Below, piece after piece: positions 22,987 to 34,244 of a stretch of DNA of 64,000 nucleotides. The notes below the pieces were generated by a model, which saw nothing but the letters and a program-made list of their open reading frames with translations, searched no databases and had not been told where the DNA came from. Within the stretch, counting starts at the first letter, position 1, and every line of letters starts with the position of its first letter. Origin of the DNA: Mikania micrantha (lineage: Eukaryota; Streptophyta; Magnoliopsida; Asterales; Asteraceae); contig CM018687.1 of NCBI GenBank assembly GCA_009363875.1, positions 20,118,764 through 20,182,763 on the forward strand, given 5' to 3'. The position numbers were made by a program, and so were the translations under genes.

Positions 22987-23132
22987 GTCTAGGGTTTTCT
23001 AAATTTTTTTTTTTGAACAGCAACTTTCATTAACCACCAAGAAAAAAGAGCCAGCAAGATGCTAAAGCCCAAAGTACACCAAATACTTATTACAATTGCC
23101 AAGATAACAAAATAATAAAATAACAACAGAAC

Positions 23133-26100
23133 TTAAACTGCAATCTTAAACCTACTCCACTCCCATGTTGCAAGATTCCCCCCTGCCCGATTTTTAATCC
23201 ACAAAAAGCTGAGGGATTTGATTTCCTCCAACAGACCATGGATTGAAACCTTCTTTCCTTTAAAGATAGCTTCATTCCTTCCTTTCCAAATGCACCATAA
23301 AGTAGAAAGAATGATGGCATGAATTATTTCCTTCTTTTTCTTGTTCCATCCGCTCGTCTTATGTAATTCCAGAAGGTCATTAACAGAAAATGCAAAGATC
23401 GGGGGCGACAATCGACACCATGAAGAAATTCCGCACCACAGTAACGAAGCCACATAACAAGATGTAAAAAGATGAGATGATGACTCAGAACAGTCTCCAC
23501 AAAGAACACAAGCAGCAGAATCAATCCTAATTCCTCTTTTCAACAGGCCATCCTTAGTTGGTAGGCGCCCAAGGAGTGCTTTCCACCCTAATATATTTGC
23601 TTTAAGTGGAACCCAACGACTCCAATGCATCACTAACCTCTGACCAAGATTGTTATTGGATTGATATAACAACCGGATTGATTTAACATTAAATGTACCA
23701 GAGGAGTCCCCTAACCATTTCCATTGATCCGGGATAGAGTATAACATTACCTGGTTAAGTACCTCAGCACATCGGACAACACCTTCAAGAACGTCCTGGC
23801 TATCCGGATCTTTAGACCAAACCCATTTTGGATTCCATCTGCCATCTGAATAAATGAGCCTATCCATCACCTTGCAATCCTTAACCTGCTCCAGAGCGTA
23901 CAATTGGGGATATTCTTCTGCCAACGGCCGCTGCCCAATCCAACTATCCAGCCAAAATGAAATTGAGCGCCCGTCTCCAACCATACCTTTGATTAACCTG
24001 TTAAGATAAATATTACAATCCGATAACATGGGCCCAATTTTTGAGATGTTTTTCCAGGGTCCAGTGATAATGGATTTGCAAGGAATGTACTCCGGAATCC
24101 TTATTGAGGAATGAATAGCCATAATCACCCGCCTCCATAATTTTTCCGGCTCCGTTTTAAAACGCCACCACCATTTAGCCATGAGCCCCATGTTCATCTC
24201 ATAAAGGCTTCCAACACCCAACCCCCCATTTTTTTTGGTGCTGTGACAAGGTCCCAACTCACCCAATGAATTTTCTTTCTATCATTCGATCCCCCCCATA
24301 TAAAATTCCTTCTTAGTTTATCCAGATTTTCTAATACAGCAACCGGTGCTTTAAATAGAGAAAAAAAATACAAAGGCAGACAATTGAAAGCCGCCTTAAC
24401 CAATGTGATTCTGCCCCCCATCGAAAGAGTTGAAGCTTTCCAAGAAGATAATCTTTTTTGGCAAATGTCAATAATGGGTTTCCACATATTAATACGGTTC
24501 ATGTTGGCCCAACAGGGACACCCAAGTAAGAAAATGGAATAGAACCCACCCTACAATGCAGTAGATCCGCCCAATTCCCAACACATCCTTCCTCCATGTT
24601 AAACCCATAAAGGCTGCACTTACTAAGATTAACCTTCAACCCCGAAGCCAGAAAAAAGCACCTAAGAATCCTTGCAATATTAGCCACATTGAAGCGGGAT
24701 CCTTGCCCAATTAGTATCACATCGTCCGCGAACATTAAGTGAGAAATAATTGGCCCGCCATTAGGGAGCTTAAGGCCGTGATAAACTCATGTGATGATAG
24801 CCTTATTAAGAATACAATTCAAAGCCTCCATAGCGATTATGAAGAGAAAAGGGGATAATGGATCCCCCTGACGCACCCCCCGAAAGCATTTGAATTCCCA
24901 TGTCGGTGACCCGTTAATCAAAACTGAGGCCCGAGAACATTCAAGTACACCTTTCACCCATCTCCTCCATATAGTTGGGAAGTTCATTTGACCCATGATG
25001 GAATCAATAAAATCCCAAGAAATACAATCAAATGCTTTATTAAAATCAAGTTTGAAAAATAAAGAATCAATTTTGGATTTTTTACACCAAGAATAAAGCT
25101 CATTGAGAATAAGTGGCCCATCCAAGATATACCTCCCTGATAGAAAAGCCATTTGAGTTTCAGTTATAATCGATCCAATAACCATGGTAATTCTGGAGGC
25201 TAAAATCTTAGAAATAATCTTTGGAATGCTACTCATGAGGCAGATTGGGCGAAAATCATTAAAAGATTGGGGATCCGTAACTTTTGGGATAAGGTGCAGA
25301 AACGAAGAGGAACAACTCGAGTGAATTGAACCATGAGAATAAAAATAGCCCATCACTTTAGCAAGATCACCTTTAAAGACCTCCCAATAATGTTTAAAAA
25401 AGGCAAAATTGAAACCATCAGGGCCCGGTGCCTTTTCCCCCCAATGTCCCACACCGCCTTTTTAATTTCTTTTTCCGTAAACGGCCCTGAAATGGAATCA
25501 GCTTCCCAAGTTGCAAGTTTTTTGATCCCATGGCAAATAATAGTGGGACGCCTAGCCAATGGCTCCTTGAATTTCTCTCTAAAAAATTGCCATGCACCCC
25601 GCTTGATCAACTTAGGATTATCACACCAAACTCCATCTATTGTCATACCGTTAATTCGATTTGATGCCTTGTGTGCATTAATGCAGCCGTGAAAGAAAGC
25701 GGTATTTTCCTCACCTTCAACCACCCATTTAACTCTGGCTTTTTGTTTGAGATCCAATCTATTAGCATGCTCAGCATCCTTCAAATCCACTTTGCATTGC
25801 TGCCATCTCAGCCTTTCCTGATCCGACAAAAATCCCAATTCAGCAAGGATTTCCAATTTATTACATTCCTCCTTTAGAGAGGAAATCCTCCCAAAATCCA
25901 TCTCCTTTCGTCTAGCATTCCATGTTTTCAATTCAGCTTTGATGGCACGTAATTTGGATGCTAACACCTCATCCGGCCTCCCCCCATGCACATATCCATG
26001 AGCAAATTTATTAATAATTTCGTCGATGCCCCCCACATTCAGCCATGATGTGTAGAATTTAAAGGGGGAGGGCCCGAAGTCAACAAGACAGGCTGCCAAT

Positions 26101-26783
26101 TTGACTGGTGAATGGTCGGACCATACTCTTGGAAGTGCCATGACCACAGCCCCGGGCCAACGTTGATAGAACTGATCGCACACAAGATAACGATCGATTT
26201 TGCTGAATTTCAAACCATCAGGAGATGCGTATGTATACTTCAACCCCCCCATCTTATATTCAGACAACCCTACCTGATGAATGAAGTTATTGAAATCTCT
26301 AGCACCCCTTTGGTCCATCTCAGAATTTAATCTTTCACCAATATGCCTCACCTCGTTAAAATCCCCCATAAACACCCACATCCCCTGATGATTTTCCATA
26401 AGCCCAACAAGGGACTCCCATAGACAACGACATTGGGTAACCTCCTGGGGTGCATAAACATTCACCACATTAAGATTAACACCACATCCAGACATTAAAC
26501 CCGAAACATGCAGATAATTATCCCCCTTTGTTACTAAACATTTCTGGAATATACCCGGATCCCAGACTGATAGTATTCCACCCGATCTTCCCCTTGCATT
26601 CACAACTTCTGAATCCATCTGCTTCGTGCCCCAAAATTGACGGATTTGAAGACAGGATGAATCAGCAAGTTGTGTCTCCTGGATACCAAGAAAATGAACT
26701 TTTTCTTTTACAATCAACGATTTCACCCAATGCGCTTTGTTACAATTACCGGCCCCCCTTATGTTAATTGAGAGAAAATCCAT
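23133..26783 (-). pseudogene. LINE ORF2: endonuclease / reverse transcriptase, broken
   Basis: Protein that nicks the target and copies LINE RNA. From ATG 26783: an APE-type endonuclease with an N-terminal LSINIRGAG, IQET, GDFNEVRHIGERLN and SDHSPV. A frameshift near 25,440 lies just before the RT start (APGPDGFN). RT blocks follow: NDFRPICLMSS, LDFNKAFDCISWDF, RQGDPLSPFLF. TGA at 24,787-24,789 interrupts before FADDVILIG, the catalytic box. Further shifts lie near 24,500 and 24,235. The C-terminus has a zf-RVT segment (CVLCGDCSESSSHLFTSC). All domains are present in order but the product cannot be made as one chain. Confidence 0.9.
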
Positions 26784-26792
26784 GAGGAAACT

Positions 26793-28310
26793 TTAACATG
26801 CCCCTTCCCCACCAATTGCTTCAGCAATATGATCCCTGAAATCATTAACATCAATACCAATAAGATTACCAATTTCAATAGTACGATTGATTTCATCCGT
26901 ACAGGTTTGATCCCCATTAATATCTACAGCCGCATGCGCCATCGACACCGAGTTTTGAGGCAAGCTTATCCCTTCACCGAAACAGAAGATCCCGTCCTGC
27001 AAAGGTGCGTCCATCTGGTCCTGATGATGCTGGTGACTCCTGGGGGTGGGTTGCCTCCTCCAACGAGTCCCAGGGTTGGGGGGCGGTGGGGGGAATATAA
27101 GATCAGGAGCAAGGAACTGAGAGTTAGGGGGAACCAGATTAGAAGCCACCTGATTGGGGTTTTGATCAGGTTGTGAGTCGAAATTCTTCCTAGATCTTTT
27201 TTTGGGCCTGGTACCTGACCCAAAACCATTATCCTCCAATAGCGGCCCAATTAAAAATGGATCAGATACATCCTCATTAACTGGTTGATCTGTTAAGGAC
27301 CCATCACCTTTCTTCCCATTTGAATTCGAAATAATCAAATTATTACAGCCGCCATCGTGATTGGCACCAACTATCACCACTTCCCCAGTATGGTTGGGAG
27401 TGTCCCAAGCATGCATCTCCCCAATGATTTCCCCCTCCTCTCTTTCTTCATTATTGCACCTGTTCGAATTCCATTCAGCACCGTTGTGCTTAGGAGGGTT
27501 ACCTGAAATCGGCCGTGAAGCCGCCATGTTTGGAGGTGATCGAATCAGAAAGGATGGAGCCCAATCCTCCTCTTCCTCAGAGATAGCGATACGAAAATGA
27601 CGACCCTTCCAATTAATCCCTAACTGATCATGGATTCTAGCCAAACAAGAAGACCGGACCACAATTCTTTCATAGGATAGATTACAATCGTTGGCCGAGG
27701 TTCGGGGTTCCTCAAGGATACGGCCATATTTCTCACCAATAATTTTGAAGGTCCTAGGATCCCATAATGATATCGGAACACCATAGATTCTAAGGAAAGC
27801 AACCCTTTCGAACTCATAATCTTGGCCCTTCCAAAGATCAATATCTTCAAACCCTTTTGCCAATAACTCCTCCTTTTTCTCAGCCAAGAATTTTTTTGCA
27901 AGATAAGAATAGGAGAAGTATAATAGAAGCTTAAGGCCACCAATATACTTTACGTCTTCGCCGTTAAAGCCCATTGTCTCCAAGCATTCAAGAATATTAT
28001 CGAGAGTGGCAAGATCTTTTGTAGTACCAATTAGGGAGCATCCATTCCACCCTTTGGAAGTCCCAGACTCGATGGCAGAGAGAGATACACACATCGGGTT
28101 TTTTCTCCCCAACACTGCATCCCGATAGGAAAATGCATCAGACTTCCCATTGATACGTGTGGCCTTACTGGGCGATGCCACATGCTTTCTTGATACATAA
28201 CCCGTATCATTACGTTCCACCACCTTATGAGTAACAAATCTTTGCCCATCCTTATTGAACTTGGCCACATTAATACCAATTTTCGCACCATCAATGGAAA
28301 TCATTTTCAT
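26793..28310 (-). CDS. LINE ORF1 RNA-binding protein, N-truncated
   Basis: Open for about 505 codons from the internal ATG at 28310. It carries the end of an RRM (MKMISIDGAKIGINVAKFNK), then a conserved plant LINE ORF1 block (SLIGTTKDLATLD...YIGGLKLLLYFS, ERVAFLRIYGVPISLWDP, WKGRHFRIAISEEEEDW) and a disordered Pro/Asn-rich end. The first part of the RRM is missing because the element is truncated at 28324. By chance the frame is also open for 14 codons into host DNA, with an ATG at 28352 inside or beside the target duplication. I prefer 28310 as the first LINE-derived start. No CCHC knuckle seen. Confidence 0.8.
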   Translation of the reverse strand: MKMISIDGAKIGINVAKFNKDGQRFVTHKVVERNDTGYVSRKHVASPSKATRINGKSDAFSYRDAVLGRKNPMCVSLSAIESGTSKGWNGCSLIGTTKDLATLDNILECLETMGFNGEDVKYIGGLKLLLYFSYSYLAKKFLAEKKEELLAKGFEDIDLWKGQDYEFERVAFLRIYGVPISLWDPRTFKIIGEKYGRILEEPRTSANDCNLSYERIVVRSSCLARIHDQLGINWKGRHFRIAISEEEEDWAPSFLIRSPPNMAASRPISGNPPKHNGAEWNSNRCNNEEREEGEIIGEMHAWDTPNHTGEVVIVGANHDGGCNNLIISNSNGKKGDGSLTDQPVNEDVSDPFLIGPLLEDNGFGSGTRPKKRSRKNFDSQPDQNPNQVASNLVPPNSQFLAPDLIFPPPPPNPGTRWRRQPTPRSHQHHQDQMDAPLQDGIFCFGEGISLPQNSVSMAHAAVDINGDQTCTDEINRTIEIGNLIGIDVNDFRDHIAEAIGGEGAC

Positions 28311-28342
28311 CTCTTGCACAAGCCGTCTAGGGTTTTCTAAAT

Positions 28343-28837
28343 AGTTTGACACCTGAAACTCGGTCTAAACTTGATCCAAAAAAGCTTGGAAATAATTGAT
28401 TTGATTTTGGCTTAATTGTAAATGAGCCAATTTGCTCAGTTTGGTTTATAAACAAACTGAGTACAAGCAAAAGTTAGCTCGCTCGTTACTCGTTAGATTT
28501 TACTCGAATATTTATTAATTTAATTACATACAAACATCCATGCATGCATGCATGTTTAGGTTCTAGTAAAAATGATATGATTGGTTAGAAGTTTGAAAAT
28601 GATTGTGAGGTTGACAAGTGATATTTCTTTATTTTTTTGAAAGGAGTATTTTGGTCATTATGTTTAATGTTTCAAGTTATTGTGTAATATATCTTTATTA
28701 TTGTGTTTTTCTTATATCATAGCGTGTTATTTTGTTATTGTTTTTTAAGCATTAAATAAATGGTTATTATTAAGTTTTTTATGTTTATGTATTCAAAGTA
28801 CATAATTTTGTTATTTCACCAAATTTTAAAAGGCACA
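28343..28837. other. AT-rich flank of the LINE
   Basis: No gene. A CATG-rich run lies at 28,536-28,556. From about 28,650 there are TGGTCATTATGTTT / TTATTGTGT words belonging to the array that resumes after 29,119. Confidence 0.4.
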
Positions 28838-28845
28838 AATTATCT

Positions 28846-29111
28846 AAGGCTGGCAAAACGAGTCTTAACGGGTTTTAACAGGTTTCAAACGGCGCGATTA
28901 ACACAAATATAAACATGAAAACGACTTGTTTAACACTTGGTTTGGTGATTTAAGCATGACAGTTCTATTTTTTATGTAACAAAAAAGAATAATGATGAAG
29001 TCTGGCCTCTTAAATTTTATAGTTTTTAAAAAAAGTACAAAATCAAATGGTAATTTTATTGCTAAACAGGTCTAACTGTGTCTTAACAGGTATCTATTTT
29101 GCCAGCTCTTT
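28846..29111. mobile_element. hAT-like MITE (266 bp)
   Basis: 8-bp target duplication AATTATCT at 28,838-28,845 and 29,112-29,119. The ends share inverted GCTGGCAAAA. No coding capacity. It splits the surrounding TCATTGTGTT array. Confidence 0.6.
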
Positions 29112-29119
29112 AATTATCT

Positions 29120-29870
29120 TAATTTTTGAAAAATACATTTTGGTCATTATGTTTTATGTGTAAGTCATTGTGTTATATATTACATCATTGTGTTTTATAT
29201 TCAAGACATTGTGTTATGTATTCCATCATTATATTTTATATTCAAGATATTATGTTATATACTCATCAATATGTTTTACGTTCATATCATTGTGTAATAT
29301 ACTCATTATTTTGTTTTACGTTCAGATCAGTGTTATGTATTCATCATTGTGTTTTACGTTTAAGTCATTGTGTAATATACTTGTCATTGTGTTTTATGTT
29401 CAGGTCATTGTGTTATGTGTTTATTATTGTGTTATACATTTTAACTTATTTCATGCTTTTTTGTTATTGTTTTCTATATATTAAATAATTTTTTTATGTT
29501 TTCCATATTAAAAGTACACAATTGTATTATTTCAACATTTTATTTTTTAAAATTTCTTATTTTAGTAACATATATTTTAGGTTATTGTGTCATATGTATT
29601 CATCATTGTTTTTTATGTTTTTGACTATTTGATTTGATTTTATCTTATCATTATTTTTTATCTATTAGATAAATTTGTTATTGTTTTATCATTATGGTTT
29701 ACGTATAAAAAGTACGTGATTGTGTTGTTTTATCATTATTATTTTAAAGCTCATCATTTTTAAAAATAGTGAGACACAATGACGAACAACGAGAAATAAT
29801 GACAGACAAAAAACATAATAGCAGACAAAAAGACACAGTGATGCATTAAAAATATACAAGGTGAGTGAAA
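29120..29870 (+). repeat. ~37-40 bp minisatellite of TCATTGTGTTTTA words
   Basis: Units like TCATTGTGTTTTACGTTCA repeat about ten times to 29,440, then decay. 29,770-29,860 is instead rich in ACAATGACGA/AATGACAGAC words, the complementary motif, so the block as a whole is weakly palindromic. Long open frames here are repeat artefacts. Confidence 0.65.
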
Positions 29871-30204
29871 ACGTAATTTTTTTTATTGTTTATATAACAA
29901 TAATATACTTATTTTAAAGATAAAAAACGTTAAAAACGCTCGTTTTTTTGTGTAATTTTTTTAAAAAATAATACCGTATATAAAAATCATTCAAGAGTTA
30001 TGATGGTTTTAAAAAATTAGGGGAAAATGTTAAAAAGTCAACAAAGTGTTCATGACTAAACTACCTTTCTACTAACATTTTAATACAATTTTGATATCAA
30101 CCATTAAATTATATATCCAATGACCCACAATCATTTTCACACTTTTTAACGATTTAAGCCATTTTACTCTAACCTCACCCACACACACAAACACACACAC
30201 ACAC

Positions 30205-30251
<47 letters not shown>
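29871..30251. repeat. AT-rich DNA ending in (CA)n(TA)n
   Basis: No gene. A (CA)n tract and then a (TA)n tract (about 30,206-30,251) abut the first foldback element. Confidence 0.6.
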
Positions 30252-30254
<3 letters not shown>

Positions 30255-30656
30255 GATGGTTCCATTGTTAACCCTCCCTTATAGCGTTAACCGCTTAACC
30301 CTAGCGTTTTTTGCCCGAATCTTAAAATTTTTTTTTTCATGGTTTTTATTTTGCAAAAATAAGGGGGGTTTCTTTTTTGTGTTTTTGCTAATTCATCACC
30401 GTTTAGAAGTTATTGTAAGTGTAAGTTACTTACACTTACTTACAAAACCGTATCTGATGCAGTAAATGTAAGTAAGTGTAAGTAACTTACACTTACAATA
30501 ACTTCTAAACGGTTATGAATTAGCAAAAACACAAAAAAGAAACCCCCCGTATTTTTACATAATAAAAACCATGAAAAAAAAAATTTTAAGATTCGGGCAA
30601 AAAACGCTAGGGTTAAGCGGTTAACGCTATAAGGGAGGGTTAACATTTGAACCTCT

Positions 30657-30659
<3 letters not shown>
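30252..30659. mobile_element. Foldback element M1 (408 bp), near-perfect hairpin
   Basis: Two arms of about 190 bp around a ~24-bp loop, GGGGATGGTT...AACCTCTCCC, bounded by (TA)n on both sides. The two arms encode nearly the same meaningless open frame on opposite strands, which shows how alike they are. Non-autonomous, MITE-like. Confidence 0.8.
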
Positions 30660-30687
<28 letters not shown>

Positions 30688-30690
<3 letters not shown>

Positions 30691-31956
30691 CATGGAATTT
30701 TTGATAACCCTCATCTTTTGCTACAACCCATTAACCATCATCCAATGGTTACTTGAAAAAGGTAAATGTATAGGATCGTGTCATGTGTCAATTCTTTTGT
30801 CTTTAGTATTAAGGGCATTTAGGACATTTGTTATTTATATAAAGCTTACCCCTTTTTTTTAAACATTCATAACTTTTTTATACTATATTATTTTTTTAAA
30901 AAAATTGCACCATTATACTCGTCTCATTTTTCTCTTTAATTTCGTTATAGTCTCGACTAGTTTTTTTTTATTTTTTTGATGTCATGTATTTACATCATTG
31001 TAACGAGCTTAACGATAGCAAATTAATTAGAAATTTTTTCTAACAATGGTAAATTACAGTAATGTAACACAAAATGAAGTAATTTACAATGACATAATTA
31101 ACGGTGACGTAACACATTATTTACAGTGATGTAATTTTCTCTTTAATTCCCGTTATAATGTTGACTAGTTTTTTTAATTTTTTTTCTCATTGCCCATTAT
31201 TAACATCGATATAACGAGCATAAATATAACACATTATTTTGAATTTTTTTCTAACAATGATAAATTACAGTGATGTAATTAATATAACACATTATTTTAC
31301 TTTTTCTCTAACAATGATAATTAAAATGATAAATTACAGTGATGTAATATAACACATTATTTTGATTTTTTTCTTTAACAATGATAATTCTAGTGATGTA
31401 ATTTATCATTGTTCGAAACAATTCAAACTAATTTGTTGTATTTAGGCTCGTTACAAATTAGGGATGAGCAAAAAGCCAAAAAAAACCGAACCGAAACCGA
31501 ATTAACCGAAAAAACCGAACCGGAACCAAATTAACCGAAAAAACCGAAACCAAATTTTACGTCAATGTAAATTACATCACGATAAATTACGTCAATGTAA
31601 ATTACATCACTGTAATTTATCATTTTTAAAAAAGTTTCAAATAAATTTGTTATATTTAAGCTTGTTACAATGATGTAAATATAGGGCATCTAAAAAAAGT
31701 AAAAAAAATTAGTCGAGACTATAACGGAATTAAAGAGAAAAATGAGACGAATATAATGGTGCAATTTTTTTTAAAAAATAATATATTATAAAAAAGTTAT
31801 TAATGTTTAAAAAAGATGGGGGAGAAAACTTATAAAGGTAAAATGACTAGGATGCCCTTTTTAATATTTTAATGAAAAGCTTATGTGTAAGTTTATGATT
31901 GGTTGAAATGAGTTATGTAGTTGTAGCAAAAGATGAGGGTTATTTTTTATACCCTT

Positions 31957-31959
<3 letters not shown>
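30688..31959. mobile_element. Inverted-repeat element M2 (~1.27 kb)
   Basis: Ends GGGCATGGAATTTTTGATAACC... and ...GGTTATTTTTTATACCCTTCCC. The arms match for a few hundred bp: CTCTTTAATTTCGTTATAG near 30,935 against its complement near 31,715. The centre has many TTACAGTGATGTAA words. Bounded by (TA)n. It belongs to the same family as M6. Confidence 0.7.
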
Positions 31960-32003
<44 letters not shown>

Positions 32004-32006
<3 letters not shown>

Positions 32007-32259
32007 ATGGTTCTAATTTTAACGCTTCCTTATTGCGTTAACCGAATAATTACATCTTATTATTTTGTGGCTCACATTAAAGTAAATCCAATGGTTTAGG
32101 TTTTTTCATCTTTTTTTATTAATGTAAGTGGCCCTACATTAATTAAAAAAGAAAAAAAAATCATATACCTTTAGATTTAGTTTAATGTGGGCCTCAAAGT
32201 AATAAGATGTAGTTATTCGGTTAACGCAATAAGTAAATGTTAACATTTGATCATCTCCC
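32004..32259. mobile_element. Inverted-repeat element M3 (256 bp)
   Basis: GGGATGGTTCTAATTTTAACGC at the left and GTTAACATTTGATCATCTCCC at the right, with complementary arms (TTGCGTTAACCGAATAA; ATCTTATTA). Bounded by (TA)n on both sides. Confidence 0.7.
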
Positions 32260-32283
32260 TATATATATATATATATATATATA

Positions 32284-32709
32284 GGGTGTGAAATTTTTAA
32301 TAACCCACTAAATGTGTACTAACCCAAATAACTTTGGCAAGATGAAGCCGAATCTTGGATTTTTTTTTGAACATCATTATCACACATTTTAAACACCATG
32401 TTCTTTTATGAGTTTGTGGAAATTCATCATCGTTTAAAAAATATCATCGTTGTAAGTTTTGTGCTACAGTACTGTAAGTTTTAAATATTTTACAACTTAC
32501 AGTACTGTAAGTTTTTGAACGGTGATATAACTGTTTTAGATACAAAAACTTACAACTATGTAAACTCTTAAACGGTGATTAATCTACATATACATAAAAG
32601 AAGAAAGTATTTATGTTACAACGATATTTGAAAAAAAATTAAAGATTTAGATTGATCTGTAACTATACGGGTTATTGCTTTAAAATTGTGTTATTATTTG
32701 AATACTACT
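32284..32709. mobile_element. Inverted-repeat element M4 (~0.43 kb)
   Basis: Starts GGGTGTGAAATTTTTAATAACCC after a (TA)n tract. The middle has TTACAGTACTGTAA palindromic words and ATCACCGTTTAA-like arms. The right end is less clear before the next (TA)n. Confidence 0.5.
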
Positions 32710-32724
32710 ATATATATATATATA

Positions 32725-34229
32725 GGGAAGTGATCTATTGCTAACATTAGGATTTATCAATAACCCATTAACCTCACCATATTTAATGATCAAATTACAA
32801 GATGCTTATCTAATGGTTGATATTAAACTATAATATAATAATGTAATTGATTTGAAAGAAAAGGGAATAAGGGCATTAATGTAATTTGCTATATTAAATA
32901 TTTTACCCCATCTTGTTTTATACATCCATAACTTTTTTATACTATAATATTTTTTTATAAAAATTGCACCATTTTACTCGTCTTTTTTCTCTTTAATCCC
33001 GTTATAGTCTTGACTAGTTTTTTTATTTTTTTCGGATGTTCGTATTTACACAAATGTAACAAGTATAAAACTAACAAATTATTTGTAACGAGTTGTAACG
33101 AATTTGGGTTTACATTGTTGTATAATAAATAGGGGTTAAGTTTAAAAGTGTAAACGAGCCAAGCCGATCCTGAGCTCGTTAATTACGTTATATTCTTGAC
33201 TAGGTTTTTTATTTTTTCGGATGCTCGTTAATTACGTTATATTCTTGATTTTTTAACGAATTTTGGTTTTTAAAGTACTAAAATGTATTTACAACCTTGT
33301 AAATATAATTTTTAAAGTATGAACATGTATTTACAATCTTGTAGATATAACGAATTTTGGTTTTTATCAACAAAATGCTATAGTATTTTTTTTAAGTATT
33401 AAAACGTATTACAATCTAGTAGATATAACGAATTTTGGTTTTTATCAACAAAATGTTATAGTATTTTTTTAAAGTATAAAAATGTATTTACAATCTTGTA
33501 TATATAACGAATTTTGGTTTTTATCAACAAAATGGTATAGTATTTTTTTTTAAAGTATTAAAATATATTTACAATCTTGTAGATATAATTTTTTTAAAGT
33601 ATTAAAACGTATTTACAATCTTGTATATATAACGAATTTTGGTTTTTTATCAACAAAATGTTATAGTATTTTTTTAAAGTATTAAAATATATTTACAATC
33701 TTGTAGATATAATTTTTTATAGTATTAAAATGTATTTACAATCTTGTAGATATAACGAATTTTGGAGCATCCGGAAAAAATAAAAAAACATAGTCAAGAA
33801 TATAACGTAATTAACTAGCTCGGGATCGGCTTGGCTCGTTTACACTCTTAAACGTAAACCCTATTTATTCTACAACAATGTAAACCCAAATTCGTTACAA
33901 CTCGTTACAAATAATTTGTTATTTTTATACTTGTTACATTGGTGTAAATACGAACATCCGAAAAAAAATAAAAAAACTTAGTCAAGACTATAATGGAATT
34001 AAAGAGAAAAATAAGACGAGTAAAATGGTGCAATTTTTATAAAAAAAATATTATAGTATAAAAAAGTTATGGATGTATAAAAAAAGATAGGGTAAGTTAG
34101 TACATAAAACAAATTATTAATGTACCCTTATCAAATAATAAAAGAAAAATCCATGTGTTTATTTCTGATTGGGTAAAGAGAGTTAATGAGTTATTGCTCT
34201 AAGTGTGAGTTAATATTTGATCACATTCC
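32725..34229. mobile_element. Inverted-repeat element M5 (~1.5 kb) with inner ~85-bp array
   Basis: Arms begin GGGAAGTGATCTATTGCTAAC and, in complement at the right, AGGAATGTGATCAAATATTAAC. CTCTTTAATCCCGTTATAG and its complement lie deeper. The centre (about 33,240-33,770) is a tandem array of ACGAATTTTGGTTTTTATCAAC...TTTACAATCTTGTAGATAT-type units, about six copies (each word shown is a short excerpt). Bounded by (TA)n. Confidence 0.65.
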
Positions 34230-34244
34230 TATATATATATATAT

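Larger units (their letters stand above)
23005..28324 (-). mobile_element. Non-LTR retrotransposon (plant LINE), 5' truncated
   Basis: Minus-strand element of about 5.3 kb with a poly(A) tail seen as a T run at 23,004-23,014. An 18-bp perfect target duplication GTCTAGGGTTTTCTAAAT lies at 22,987-23,004 and 28,325-28,342. ORF1 and ORF2 are 9 nt apart. The 5' end lies inside the ORF1 RRM region, so it is 5' truncated, as is usual for target-primed reverse transcription. ORF2 has several frameshifts and a stop. Confidence 0.93.

Noticed and set aside
29126..29488. Two overlapping ~110-residue open frames rich in Cys, Tyr and Ile
   Set aside because: They follow a ~38-bp minisatellite of TCATTGTGTT words; similar peptides in two frames are a repeat artefact.
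30256..30646. Matching open frames on opposite strands at 30.3-30.6 kb
   Set aside because: They are the two arms of hairpin M1 read in opposite directions, not genes.
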